This document shows positions 1 through 8,827 of a stretch of 55,982 bases of DNA, piece by piece. Within the stretch, counting starts at the first letter, position 1, and each line of letters begins with the position of its first letter. The notes under the pieces were generated by a model. The model made no database searches. It saw nothing but the letters and a program-made list of their open reading frames with translations, and was not told where the DNA came from. This stretch comes from an uncultured Collinsella sp. (GTDB lineage: Bacteria; Actinomycetota; Coriobacteriia; Coriobacteriales; Coriobacteriaceae): contig CABVAO010000006.1 in the NCBI GenBank assembly GCA_902496335.1, positions 1 to 55,982 on the forward strand. Direction: 5' to 3'. The position numbers and the translations under genes were made by a program.

Positions 1-63
1 GCGTGCTCCTCGGCGGGGTTGGTCTGATTGTTTTTGTTGAAGCTCTGCCTTTGGCTCAAATGG

Positions 64-95
64 AAACGGGGGACGCATTTGCATCCCCCGTTTTT
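64..95. terminator. Intrinsic terminator, probably bidirectional
   Basis: Hairpin with arms at 65-76 and 81-92 (GGGGG paired with CCCCC), a 4-base loop, and a T5 run at 91-95 on the plus strand. It would end a plus-strand gene lying left of the window and, in the other direction, the phosphoesterase ending at 103. The first 60 bases hold no gene that I can identify. Confidence 0.7.
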
Positions 96-102
96 GTTGT
101 GG

Positions 103-570
103 TTACTCTAGATCAATAAATTTGGTGCTTATGATCTTGCCGTCTTTTACTAGCATTCTGGCCATGGTGGGGCCTCGGGTGCCTCTGGGGTAGCTGGCGC
201 TGCCCGGGTTGAGGACTAAGCAACGGCCCACTTGGGCTTCTTTGGTTACGTGGGTGTGGCCGTTGATGGCTACGTCTACGGATCCCACCGGAAGGTCTTC
301 GCGGTAGTGGGCTACGGCGAATTTGAGGCCTTCGTAGGTAAAGAGCGCAAGACGGTCTACATCGGGACCGTAGTCGCGGTAGTAATCGTTGTTGCCCAGT
401 ACGGCCCGCACGGGGGCGATGGTGCATAGGTGCTCGTAGTCCATCTCTGACGTGAGGTCGCCGGCGTGGATAATCAGATCCGCGCCTTCAAGCTCATCCA
501 GGAGCGCAGGCGAAAGATAGCCGTGGGTGTCCGAGATGATGTCGATGCGCTTGGCGCTTGCACTGTTCAT
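103..570 (-). CDS. YfcE/MJ0936-type metallophosphoesterase
   Basis: Predicted 155-residue soluble phosphodiesterase of the calcineurin-like superfamily. The metal-site motifs are in order: SDTHG (D14, H16), HAGD, GNND, an AHY block and GHTH near the C-terminus, followed by NPGS, which is typical of the small MJ0936/YfcE group. The ATG at 570 was chosen because AAGGGA lies just upstream and the family motif starts about 13 residues in. An in-frame extension to 789 would run back through a terminator and into the neighbouring gene, so it is rejected. The natural substrate of this group is generally unknown. The gene is monocistronic: a terminator lies at 64-95 and another separates it from the LytTR gene upstream on the same strand. 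Confidence 0.85.
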   Translation of the reverse strand: MNSASAKRIDIISDTHGYLSPALLDELEGADLIIHAGDLTSEMDYEHLCTIAPVRAVLGNNDYYRDYGPDVDRLALFTYEGLKFAVAHYREDLPVGSVDVAINGHTHVTKEAQVGRCLVLNPGSASYPRGTRGPTMARMLVKDGKIISTKFIDLE

Positions 571-608
571 GGGATCCCTTCCGCAAAAAACGATTCGGCA
601 GATACATA

Positions 609-659
609 TAAAAAGGCCCCATGGCTCCGCAGACGATGGGTCTACAGGGCTGCGGGGCC
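609..659 (-). terminator. Terminator of the GT-LytS-LytR operon
   Basis: On the minus strand GGCCCC (659-654) pairs with GGGGCC (620-615), with an additional or alternative CCGCAG/CTGCGG pairing inside, followed by a T6 run (614-609). It lies 6 bases beyond the stop of the LytTR regulator. Confidence 0.85.
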
Positions 660-665
660 AGTGTG

Positions 666-1382
666 CTAGAGACTCAGAGCCTTCTTGAGCGGCACGACGC
701 GGCGGCGCGAAACCGGCACGCGTTCGTCGACGCCCGTAATGCCCAGCTGGATGGCACCCGAGGGCACCGTCTCGACGTCCGTGACGCACGCCAAGTTGAC
801 GATATAGCGGCGGTGAACACGGAAGAAGCCAAAGTCGCAGAGCTTGGCCTCAAACTGCGCCAGCGAGGTCGTCGACAAAAAGCGATCATCGACGGTATAG
901 ATGCAGGAGTAATCGTCCTTGGCCATGATAAAGCGAATGTCGTCCACGGGAATGAGCACCTTGCGGCCGCCCTTTTCCACCGGGATACGCTCGATGGTCA
1001 CCTTGCTGTCCGTAACCGGCTTGGTGCGTTGCATGACCTTCTCGATCGCGCGATCCAAGCGAGCTTCCTCGACCGGCTTCATCAGATAATCGACGGCATC
1101 CACGTCGAATGCCTCGACCGCATGGTCACTATACGCAGTCACAAACACGATCGCCGGCGGATTTTTGAGCTTATGCAGCGCCTCGGCAAGTTGCAAGCCC
1201 GAGGCACCGGGCATCGAGATATCGAGAAACACGACATCCACGCGACTTTCCATAAGCATCTCGATGGCGGAGCGGACGCTCGACGCCTCCGTGATCGTGC
1301 CGATCTTGCCCGTTTGCTCGAGCAGGAAGCGAAGCTCCGAGCGAGCCGGCGCCTCATCATCCACAATCATCGCACGCAGCAT
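666..1382 (-). CDS. LytTR-family response regulator (pair 1)
   Basis: A 238-residue DNA-binding response regulator. The receiver domain (about 1-120) has the acidic pair VDDE at 8-10, the phospho-acceptor D54 in FLDISMPG and the conserved lysine K102 in LMKPVE. The LytTR domain (about 135-235) has the typical FFRVHRRYIVNL and VPVSRRR blocks. The ATG at 1382 was chosen because AAAGG lies upstream; a TTG 21 bases earlier overlaps that ribosome site. It follows its cognate LytS kinase by 72 bases and is the last gene of a three-gene operon. Members of this family regulate cell-surface, autolysis or carbon-uptake genes; the target here is unknown. It is a paralogue of the regulator at 6552-7286. 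Confidence 0.93.
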   Translation of the reverse strand: MLRAMIVDDEAPARSELRFLLEQTGKIGTITEASSVRSAIEMLMESRVDVVFLDISMPGASGLQLAEALHKLKNPPAIVFVTAYSDHAVEAFDVDAVDYLMKPVEEARLDRAIEKVMQRTKPVTDSKVTIERIPVEKGGRKVLIPVDDIRFIMAKDDYSCIYTVDDRFLSTTSLAQFEAKLCDFGFFRVHRRYIVNLACVTDVETVPSGAIQLGITGVDERVPVSRRRVVPLKKALSL

Positions 1383-1454
1383 AGGGATAAAACCTTTCGT
1401 CAACTAACTACGCCGGGCATCCGTCGCATGACGCTGAGCCCGTAGCCTTTCATT

Positions 1455-2798
1455 TTACTCTTGAATGTCAAAGATGCTCTCTGACAAATCAAGATGAAGG
1501 AGCACTTTGGTGCCCTTGCCCGGCGCCGATTCGACACGCGTATAGGAGTGCGGCCCATAAAAGCGATGGATGCGCTCCGAAATATTGTGCATGGCCACAC
1601 CGGCGCCGCCACCCTGGGGAGAGCTGGCGTCGGGACGGGCAGAGCGCTCGTCAAACAGTCTGGCGGCGGTACCCTCATCCATGCCCACGCCATTATCGGC
1701 CACGGCAATCAAGATTGCATCCTCGCCGTCTTGGTGAACGGTCACGTCGATCCTCAGGGCGTCGTCATCGCCCATACCATGACGCACGGCGTTCTCGACA
1801 ATCGGCTGGATCACGAACGCCGGCACCAGCGTATCTTCCACGTCCTCGGACACATCGAACGTCGCAAGCACGCGGTCCTCGCCAAAGCGGGCCTTCTCAA
1901 AGGTAAGGTAGCGCTTGGTCTGTGCGACCTCGCGCGAGACCGGAATAAGCGATCCCGAGTTGTCGAGCGTGGCACGATAGAACGATGAGAACTCACGAAG
2001 CAGTTCGCGGGCCCGCAGCGGGTCGGTGCGCGTAAACGATGCAATGGTGTTCAGCGTGTTGAACAGGAAGTGCGGGTTAATCTGCGCCTGCAGCGCACGC
2101 ACCTCGGCGCGCGCTGTGAGTTCCTTTTGCACCTCGAGCTCGTGGATGGCGAGCTGCGTGGACAAGATCTCGGCAAAGCCCGAGGCAAGCGCATACTGGG
2201 TACGGTCGACGGCGCGCGGGGTCTTGTAGTAGAACTTGAGCGTGCCGACGGTACGATCGCCCACCTTGATGGGGGCGATAATGCCGGCGGGGACTTGGTT
2301 GTGCGAGCCGTCCGAGCCCACGACATCCACCATACGGTTGAACGACTGCACGATGCCATGTTCGATAACGTAGCGTGTGGCAAGCGTGTGGATGGGAGTA
2401 TCGGGCAGCAGTTTTTCCTCAAACTCGCCCGCGCAGGCAAGCACGTTGTCCTCGTCGGTGATGGCCACCGTCATGGCGCGCGTCTCGGGCAAAATGCGCC
2501 GGCACACCAAACGCGCTGACTCCTGCGTCAGACCGCCCTTAATGTCCTCGAGCATGGCCGAGGCCACCGAGAGCGTCTCCTCGGTGTACTGGGAGCGCAC
2601 CGAATCGGGATTGAGCGTCAAAAAGATAAAGATGCACAGAAAGATGCACAGCAGCGCGCAGGCAATCACCGTGGCGATCGGCTCGATACCGGTCACCAAG
2701 GCAAAAATAAAGTACACCAGCACGCAAATGGCGCAGGCAACGGCAATGATGCGAAAGATTGATATTGAACTATCGCGCTGGGCGCGGCGGTCGATCAT
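1455..2798 (-). CDS. LytS-type sensor histidine kinase (pair 1)
   Basis: A 447-residue membrane kinase. Two membrane segments (about 14-35 and 40-62) are followed by a GAF-like sensory region (about 90-215) and the HisKA_7TM/LytS-type kinase core (PF06580), with the phospho-histidine H243 in INPHFLFN. An HATPase domain follows, with an N-box (PIVENAVRHG) and a G1 box (DNGVGMDEG). The start ATG overlaps the stop codon of the upstream glycosyltransferase by four bases (ATGA), so translation is coupled. It presumably phosphorylates the LytTR regulator that follows. The sensed signal cannot be told from sequence. The coupling to a glycosyltransferase suggests a cell-surface role (inference). Confidence 0.93.
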   Translation of the reverse strand: MIDRRAQRDSSISIFRIIAVACAICVLVYFIFALVTGIEPIATVIACALLCIFLCIFIFLTLNPDSVRSQYTEETLSVASAMLEDIKGGLTQESARLVCRRILPETRAMTVAITDEDNVLACAGEFEEKLLPDTPIHTLATRYVIEHGIVQSFNRMVDVVGSDGSHNQVPAGIIAPIKVGDRTVGTLKFYYKTPRAVDRTQYALASGFAEILSTQLAIHELEVQKELTARAEVRALQAQINPHFLFNTLNTIASFTRTDPLRARELLREFSSFYRATLDNSGSLIPVSREVAQTKRYLTFEKARFGEDRVLATFDVSEDVEDTLVPAFVIQPIVENAVRHGMGDDDALRIDVTVHQDGEDAILIAVADNGVGMDEGTAARLFDERSARPDASSPQGGGAGVAMHNISERIHRFYGPHSYTRVESAPGKGTKVLLHLDLSESIFDIQE

Positions 2799-3982
2799 TC
2801 GACCCCCTCCAGGATACTGATCAGTTGTGCGTCACGCCAAAGCCCGTCCATGATCTTGGGCCAAAAGCTCTGGAAACGCAGGTAGCTTACAGCGTTTTGG
2901 CGCGCATAGGCCTTTGCCTCGTCGATACCATGGCGCCAGATGCGCAGGTAGCCCTCATGCTCGCGGGTAAACACGCTGCGGACCATAGCGGTCTTGCGCA
3001 CGCGGTCGTCGAGCTCGCGCGAAATCCACGGGCCCGGGTAGGGCATGAGCGATGCCGCCGTAACGGGAATGAGCTCCTTTTGATGCGCGGCGAATGTCAA
3101 CTTGGCCCGTTCGTAGTACCAACGGTATACATCCTGCATAAAGCGCGGTGAGCGCTTTTCGGACTCCGGAGGCAGATGGCGCACGGTCCACTCGTTATCG
3201 AACCACACGTCGTAGCCAAACATGCGCATGTTAAAGAGGTAATCCAAGTCCTCGCCGCGGGTGATAAACGGGTCAAAGGCCACACGCGTAAAGGCGCGGG
3301 CGTGCAGGGCCATCAGGCCGCCGCACACGTAGTTGGAACGCGAGATGCGGGTGCCCGAGAGCGCCTTTTTCATCCAACGGTTGAACTCGATGCGCTTGGT
3401 CCACCAACGATGGCAGATGCCCGCTTTGTCCGTGGGAGCCAGCGGCGAGCCGTCGCGATCGTAGAAATAACCGCTCTTGACCAAGATCGGCAAGCCCTGA
3501 CGCGTCTGCTGCCCCAACGCATAGGTCGCGCGCTTCATAAAGTCGGCGTCGATGACAGTCTCATCGTCATCCAAGAAGATAACCGCGTCATGCCCCAGCA
3601 CAGCGGCACAGGCTAGCCCCATATTGCGGATGGCACCGTAGCCTCGCAGGCTCACGCACTCGCCCGAACCCTTGGGCGCGATCTGAGCAACCCGGTCTGC
3701 GATATGCGAGGCCTGGGTGTTGGTGACAACGGTGACCTTGAGCGTGGGATGCGCGTCGACAATCTCGTGCACGCGCAGCGACACATCGGCTGTGGCAGAA
3801 ACGGGACAGACCACCAAAAGGATGATGCGCGGGATGTCGCGCACCTGCTCAAGCGAGGCCAGACAGCGGTCGAGTTCGGGATTGTCGGCGTTGAGTCGTG
3901 TCGAATGGTCATAGGTGCCAGGGGCGTTTGCGCAAGCGTCATCGCCCGCCCAATACGTTGGAATCACGACTGTGGCGTTCAT
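2795..3982 (-). CDS. Family 2-like glycosyltransferase
   Basis: A 395-residue protein beginning MNATVVIPTYW, the usual GT-A nucleotide-sugar fold start. It has a DXD-type metal motif (FLDDDE, about 135-140), then an RGEDLDYLFN block that resembles the galactosyltransferase-like acceptor/catalytic motif. No membrane segment is evident, so it should be cytosolic or peripheral. A good ribosome site (GGAGGG) precedes the ATG at 3982. It is first in an operon with LytS and LytR and overlaps the kinase by four bases. The donor and acceptor sugars are unknown; a role in surface glycan synthesis or glycoprotein modification is inference. A strong terminator hairpin lies only about 20 bases upstream of its start. 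Confidence 0.85.
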   Translation of the reverse strand: MNATVVIPTYWAGDDACANAPGTYDHSTRLNADNPELDRCLASLEQVRDIPRIILLVVCPVSATADVSLRVHEIVDAHPTLKVTVVTNTQASHIADRVAQIAPKGSGECVSLRGYGAIRNMGLACAAVLGHDAVIFLDDDETVIDADFMKRATYALGQQTRQGLPILVKSGYFYDRDGSPLAPTDKAGICHRWWTKRIEFNRWMKKALSGTRISRSNYVCGGLMALHARAFTRVAFDPFITRGEDLDYLFNMRMFGYDVWFDNEWTVRHLPPESEKRSPRFMQDVYRWYYERAKLTFAAHQKELIPVTAASLMPYPGPWISRELDDRVRKTAMVRSVFTREHEGYLRIWRHGIDEAKAYARQNAVSYLRFQSFWPKIMDGLWRDAQLISILEGVE

Positions 3983-4002
3983 GCCTTACCCTCCCTGCAA
4001 CA

Positions 4003-4038
4003 CAAAAACGGGACGCCGCCAAACACAGGCGACGCCCC
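4003..4038 (-). terminator. Terminator between MFS transporter and GT operon
   Basis: On the minus strand an 11-bp stem (4038-4028 with 4020-4010, two G-U pairs, loop 7) is followed by a T5 run at 4008-4004. It ends the MFS transcript but also sits just before the GT start codon, with a possible TATGAT -10 box upstream of it (4061-4056). Confidence 0.85.
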
Positions 4039-4153
4039 GCGACCTAGCTGATTCCATCATACCCACTTGGGCAAATCATTGCTCGCAAGTCGCAATGTTT
4101 ATTGCGGATAACCCCAAAAGAGTACCGTGGACAGGCACAATAGCCGCTCGCTC

Positions 4154-5413
4154 CTATGCGGCATGCTCTGCCGCCCGAGTCATGCGGGACAGGCGGACCA
4201 GCAGCATAAAGCCAACGATCAGCAACACGCCAATGGAAAGGACGCCCAGTGACGGGTTGCCGGTCAACGAGGTGACGACCGACACCAGGAAGGTGCCCAT
4301 GACGCTTGCATAACGACCAAAGATGTCAAAGAAGCCGTAGTACTCGTTGGATTTTTCCTTAGGGATAATGCGGCCAAAGTAGCTACGGCTGAGCGCCTGC
4401 ACGCCGCCCTGGAACAGGCCGACCATAATGGCAAGCACCCAGAATTCGAAGGCGGTCTTTAGGAAGAACGCGGCAAACAGCACAATGCCCATGTAGGCGG
4501 CGACGGCCACCAGAATCATGTTGAGCGTGCCCACGCGTCCGGCGAGCTTGCCGTAGATGATGGCAGACGGAAAAGCAACAAACTGCGTAACGAGCAGCGC
4601 CAGCACCAACTGCGTCGAATCGATGCCCAAAGCCGAGCCGTAGCTGGTTGCCATGGAAATGACCGTGTGCACGCCGTCGATGTAGAAGAAGAACGCGACC
4701 ATGTAGACCAGCACGGTCTTGTTGTGGGCGATCTCGCGCATGGTGTGTCCGACCTCGGAGAACACACCGCCCACGATGTGGCCGATGGTGTCCTCGGGAC
4801 CGCGCTCGCGACCGTACTTTTGCTTATAGGTGCGAATGAGCGGCAGGGTAAAGATGAGCCACCAGGCACCAGTGATGATAAACGACAGACGCGTTGCCAG
4901 CATGGTAGGGACGCCAAGAGCGGGGCCACCCATGATGAGCGCCAGGCAGATGACGAACGGCACGGTGGAACCGATGTAGCCCCAGGCATAACCCGAGCTG
5001 GACACGGCGTCCATGCGCTCGTCGGTGGTAATGTCGGGCAGCATGGCGTCGTAGAACGTCATAGAAGAGTTAAGGCCGATGGTGCACAGCACGTACACGG
5101 TCAAAAATGCCATGGCGGACATTGGGATAGCCTGCGCCAGGCAAAGCACCAGGCCCGTGAGGAAGAAGCCCAAGAAGAACTTGATCTTGTTGCCAGCGTA
5201 GTCGGCAAGCGCGCCCAGAATGGGCATGAGCATGGCGATGACCAGCGAGGCGATCGTCTGCGCATTGCCCCAGGCGACCACCAGGTCGGCCGAGGAAGCG
5301 CCGGTATTGATGGCGTTAAAGTAAATGGGCACCACCGAGGTATTGAGCAGCACAAGGGCCGAATTGCCCACATCATACATAACCCAGTTACGCTCGAGCT
5401 TGGTGTATTTCAT
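4154..5413 (-). CDS. UMF1-family MFS transporter
   Basis: A 419-residue integral membrane protein with about 12 hydrophobic segments. The N-terminus carries the signature WVMYDVGNSA seen in the UMF1 (Atg22-like, PF11700) branch of the major facilitator superfamily, and a conserved SLTFYDAMLP-like stretch (here SSMTFYDAMLPDI) after the third or fourth segment. A cytoplasmic loop with GRERGPEDT separates the two halves. Bacterial members are proposed exporters or permeases of small molecules; no substrate can be assigned here. The gene appears monocistronic: a terminator follows at 4003-4038, and the upstream gene is 102 bases away. Confidence 0.85.
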   Translation of the reverse strand: MKYTKLERNWVMYDVGNSALVLLNTSVVPIYFNAINTGASSADLVVAWGNAQTIASLVIAMLMPILGALADYAGNKIKFFLGFFLTGLVLCLAQAIPMSAMAFLTVYVLCTIGLNSSMTFYDAMLPDITTDERMDAVSSSGYAWGYIGSTVPFVICLALIMGGPALGVPTMLATRLSFIITGAWWLIFTLPLIRTYKQKYGRERGPEDTIGHIVGGVFSEVGHTMREIAHNKTVLVYMVAFFFYIDGVHTVISMATSYGSALGIDSTQLVLALLVTQFVAFPSAIIYGKLAGRVGTLNMILVAVAAYMGIVLFAAFFLKTAFEFWVLAIMVGLFQGGVQALSRSYFGRIIPKEKSNEYYGFFDIFGRYASVMGTFLVSVVTSLTGNPSLGVLSIGVLLIVGFMLLVRLSRMTRAAEHAA

Positions 5414-5514
5414 GGACAGGGACCCTTCGTATTCGCCCGATATGCAGTTAGTTCATCGTACCCCAATTGTCCAGAAGCACCGGTAAGGATTCGGCAAAGG
5501 GGCACGCACAGGCC

Positions 5515-6459
5515 CTATTCCTCGCGGTCGAACTCCTCATCGGCTTCGAGCACGCGACCGCTGTAGTTGATGTGGCCGGTCACGGCATCCATGTCACCGG
5601 TCTCGATAAAACGTGCGACCGTGCACTCGTAATCGACCAGCGCGCGATCAAAGACCTCGGGGAAACTCTCGTTCGAGACCTCGTCGGTAAAGGGGTTCTT
5701 CCATGTCAGGTGGCCCAGGTTACCGGTGCGCTCGGGCAGCTCCGTCGTCACGCGATGAGCAAGGCCGTCGAGCAGCGAGTAGTCGTGCACCAAGCCCTCG
5801 ACCAGGGCAATCGCGCGCGTCTTTACCGAGCCGGCAGGCTCAATGGTGCGATAGAGCAGCTGCATGTCCGAAACGGCGCCGGCGTACTCCCCCGCCGGGA
5901 TGTCGATACCGTACACGCGCCCGGCGACGTAGCTCATCAGCACACCGGCCACGCGATTGATGCGGTCGGTGGCGACGATCTCGCCCGCCGGCGGATAATC
6001 CTCGACCGTTGCCCCGCCGCGCTTGAGCTGCAGCATCAGCACGTCCAAGTCGCTTTCGAGCACGGCATGAACTTGACTGCCCGAAGCCTCGAGCTCGGGA
6101 TCGGACTCGACAATGCCAAACTGCTGCTCGTAGACAAAGGGATGGGCATTGCGATCGAGCACATAGTGCGACAGCAGGCCCAGCGCAAACGCACGACCCA
6201 GGTTGGCATCGCGCGGCAGCAGGTGCGACACGCCATCGCGCAGACACGAGAACTGACGCGACATGCGCGAGCGGTGCATGACCTGAGCAAGCGACGTGCA
6301 GTCGGAGACGCGCGGCGTCAGGATGTGGAAGAAAAACGGGTCGGGACCTTGATTTCCCAGGATAAAGGCAATGCGCTCCTCGTCGGACGTGATAACGCCC
6401 TGCGGAAGACGGTCGATGCTTTCCTCGCCAAACAGATGATGCGTAATGAGCGCGGGCAT
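5515..6459 (-). CDS. Zinc-dependent phospholipase C-like protein
   Basis: A 314-residue protein of the zinc-dependent phospholipase C family (PF00882-like). It starts MPALITHH and contains GNQGPDPFFF, HRSRM and LLSHYVLDRNAHPFVYEQ, which supply the clustered His/Asp ligands of a trinuclear zinc site. There is no signal peptide, unlike the secreted clostridial alpha-toxins; the cytosolic actinobacterial and firmicute relatives have unknown physiological substrates. The ATG at 6459 is preceded by AAAGGA; an in-frame TTG 30 bases upstream has no ribosome site. It lies 92 bases downstream of the second LytTR regulator on the same strand, so it could be co-transcribed with it. Confidence 0.85.
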   Translation of the reverse strand: MPALITHHLFGEESIDRLPQGVITSDEERIAFILGNQGPDPFFFHILTPRVSDCTSLAQVMHRSRMSRQFSCLRDGVSHLLPRDANLGRAFALGLLSHYVLDRNAHPFVYEQQFGIVESDPELEASGSQVHAVLESDLDVLMLQLKRGGATVEDYPPAGEIVATDRINRVAGVLMSYVAGRVYGIDIPAGEYAGAVSDMQLLYRTIEPAGSVKTRAIALVEGLVHDYSLLDGLAHRVTTELPERTGNLGHLTWKNPFTDEVSNESFPEVFDRALVDYECTVARFIETGDMDAVTGHINYSGRVLEADEEFDREE

Positions 6460-6551
6460 AATGATCCTTTCGATTTCATTCGATGTCACCCATTATGCCC
6501 ACCGCACGGTCACGCCAAACCTGCGGCGGCAAACGATGGCATGCAGACTGC

Positions 6552-7286
6552 CTACGCAAGCCCCAAGTGCGCCTTGACCTCGGCAGCGCGACGACGGGAC
6601 ACAGGCACCGTCGAGGTTACGCGATCGAGCCTGAGCTCCATAAGACCCGTGGAACCGATCTCGACATTATGCACGTCTTCCAAATTGACCAGATAACTGC
6701 GGTGGACACGGATAAAGCCCTCGGAGGCCAAGCGCCGCTCGAGCGAGGAAATCGACTCATTGATCAGGTATGTTCCCTCGGCGCAGACGGCGTTGCAAAA
6801 ATCGGCACGTGCCTCAAAGTAGCAGACATCCGCCACGGGAATGAACACCCTTTTGCCCCCACGATCCACCGTCAGGCGCAAAGGCTGGCGCGGAGCATGG
6901 ACGACACGGCGAGCGCCCAGGGCAGTCTCGATCTTATCGAGTGCCTTTGACAAGCGGGCATCCTCGACCGGTTTGACGATGTAATCGACAGCATCGAGGT
7001 TATAGGCATCAGCCGCATACTCGGCAAATGCCGTCACAAACACCACGATCGGCGGCGTCTTTAGGTTCTGCAGCGTCTCGGCAAGCTCAATTCCCGAGCG
7101 ACCGGGCATGGTAATGTCTAAAAACAGCACGTCGGGCTTGTTCGACAGAATCGACTCCACGGCTTCGGTGACATTGCCCGCCTCGGCAATCTGACCCACA
7201 CGCATATCCTTTTCCAACAGATAGCGTAGCTCAGCCCTAATGGGAGGCTCGTCATCAACCACCAGGATGTTCCAGCCTTCGGACAT
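6552..7286 (-). CDS. LytTR-family response regulator (pair 2)
   Basis: A 244-residue response regulator: receiver domain (D57 in FLDITMPG, K105 in YIVKPVE) and C-terminal LytTR DNA-binding domain with FIRVHRSYLVNL and VPVSRRR blocks. It is clearly homologous to the regulator at 666-1382 over its whole length. The start ATG at 7286 is preceded by a purine-rich stretch (AGAGAAAAAGAGGGGAAG). It follows its LytS partner by 38 bases. The downstream phospholipase-like gene is a candidate co-transcribed or target gene (inference). Confidence 0.93.
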   Translation of the reverse strand: MSEGWNILVVDDEPPIRAELRYLLEKDMRVGQIAEAGNVTEAVESILSNKPDVLFLDITMPGRSGIELAETLQNLKTPPIVVFVTAFAEYAADAYNLDAVDYIVKPVEDARLSKALDKIETALGARRVVHAPRQPLRLTVDRGGKRVFIPVADVCYFEARADFCNAVCAEGTYLINESISSLERRLASEGFIRVHRSYLVNLEDVHNVEIGSTGLMELRLDRVTSTVPVSRRRAAEVKAHLGLA

Positions 7287-7324
7287 ATGCGCTTCCCCTC
7301 TTTTTCTCTCAATCCAACCGCGTG

Positions 7325-8716
7325 CTACACCGTTAGCGGCGCCGGCTCATGCGGCTCGCCGTTCAACTCTACGATGACCTGCGTCCCCACGCCCTCCTGG
7401 GACTTCACGCGCATGCCAGAATCTTCTCCGTAAAAGAAATGGATGCGCTGAAGCACGTTGAAGAGCGCCAGACCGCAACCTCGCTTGATGGAGCCGTCGG
7501 CGGTAATGCTCTCGGGCTCCTCTCGGCGATGCTGCTCAAACAGATGCGCGCAGACTTCTTCGCTCATACCGATGCCGTCATCTTCGACGATGATCTCCAG
7601 GCCGTCATCGGTCTCAAAAGCCCTAACACGAATAGAAAGCGGCTCGATCTCGCGCTGCGCATGCTTGATGCAGTTTTCGAGCAGCGGCTGCAAGATAAAC
7701 GGCGGTACTAGGCTGTCGCGCACCTCAAAGTCGATGTCGACCGAAACGCGCAGACGGCCGTCGCCATACCGGGCCTGCATAAGATTGATATAACGAGTGC
7801 CCTGCTCCACCTCGTGCTCGAGCGTGGTGAGCGTATCGGAGTCAGAAAGCGTCTGACGGTAATAATTGGAAAAATCGATGAGTAACGATCGCGCCTTGTC
7901 GGGCTCGGTTCGAACGAGCGACACGATCGTGCTAATGGTATTGAACAGAAAATGCGGGTCAACCTGCGACTGCAGGGCACGAAGCTCAACGCGGGCTGTG
8001 AGCTCGTCCTGGCGCTCGAGCTCAAAGCTGGCGAGCTGCGTGGAAATGAGATCGGCAAAACCCGAGGCAAGGGCCGTCTGGCGCATATCAATGCTGCTCA
8101 GGCGGGGATAGTACAGCTCGAGTGTGCCCACGCAATGCCCGCGCACGGTAAGCGGCGCGACAATGCCAGCGCGCAGGCGGGGAAAATAACCGCCCGTCTC
8201 ATTGGAGGTGTCGCGCGAAAACACGCTCTGCTCGCCCGTCTCAATCACGCTGAGCGTGGTCTTGAGCACGACCGGGGTGCCGGCGGGACACCTTGTCGAA
8301 TCCTCGCCCCAACTTGCCAACACCTGCTTGCCGTCGGTAAAGCAGATGGCAGAGGCGATGGTCTCGGACAGGATGATTTTAGAGGCGCCCAGGGCCGCTT
8401 CGGGCGTAAGGCCACGCGATGTATAGGCGAATATTTTTGATGCGATGGCGAGCGTACGGTCGGTTGCGCTCGATGTGAGGTCGTCGGGGACCACAAAGAC
8501 ATACGAGAAAAAGAAGCACAGCATGACCATGCCGGCAATAACGACAACGCCCGGAACGGGATTGGGATTATCGGTTAAATCCCAGATAAGCAGCAAGATA
8601 AGCGCCGGAACGACAATACCGAGCAGGATGGCCTGGACCACATGCTGGGCCGTGCGAAAGACCTTGGTAGAGTTGTAGCTCTTGCCCAGAATCAGCCTGT
8701 TTAAATCCACCGTCAT
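7325..8716 (-). CDS. LytS-type sensor histidine kinase (pair 2)
   Basis: A 463-residue kinase with two membrane segments (about 28-48 and 57-77), a GAF-like sensory region (about 100-215) and a LytS-type kinase core with H255 in VDPHFLFN, followed by an HATPase domain (LLENCIKHA, DDGIGMSEE). It is the paralogue of the kinase at 1455-2798. Start choice is uncertain: the ATG at 8716 directly abuts GGGG, while a GTG at 8710 has ideal spacing from AAGGGG. A longer in-frame form would run through the terminator hairpin at 8743-8768 and is rejected. Confidence 0.9.
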   Translation of the reverse strand: MTVDLNRLILGKSYNSTKVFRTAQHVVQAILLGIVVPALILLLIWDLTDNPNPVPGVVVIAGMVMLCFFFSYVFVVPDDLTSSATDRTLAIASKIFAYTSRGLTPEAALGASKIILSETIASAICFTDGKQVLASWGEDSTRCPAGTPVVLKTTLSVIETGEQSVFSRDTSNETGGYFPRLRAGIVAPLTVRGHCVGTLELYYPRLSSIDMRQTALASGFADLISTQLASFELERQDELTARVELRALQSQVDPHFLFNTISTIVSLVRTEPDKARSLLIDFSNYYRQTLSDSDTLTTLEHEVEQGTRYINLMQARYGDGRLRVSVDIDFEVRDSLVPPFILQPLLENCIKHAQREIEPLSIRVRAFETDDGLEIIVEDDGIGMSEEVCAHLFEQHRREEPESITADGSIKRGCGLALFNVLQRIHFFYGEDSGMRVKSQEGVGTQVIVELNGEPHEPAPLTV

Positions 8717-8742
8717 CCCCTTTTTTCTATCGCACCCATAGC

Positions 8743-8768
8743 AATAAAGAGGGCCGCAAGCGACCCTC
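8743..8768 (-). terminator. Terminator just ahead of the LytS-2 start
   Basis: A 9-bp stem (8768-8760 with 8757-8749, one G-U pair) is followed on the minus strand by TTTATT. It ends the amidohydrolase transcript and lies about 30 bases before the kinase start. The space upstream (8769-8827) contains TGCATAAT, a possible -10 element, so a kinase promoter would have to read through this hairpin. Confidence 0.7.
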
Positions 8769-8827
8769 TCCATTGCATTATGCAATCAAAAACTGTGTTT
8801 TACATCCAGCCATCGACAAACGGTATC

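Noticed and set aside
1..60. Possible C-terminus of a plus-strand gene entering from the left
   Set aside because: Three frames give different short tails (one stops at 27) and none is recognisable; only the terminator at 64-95 hints at such a gene.
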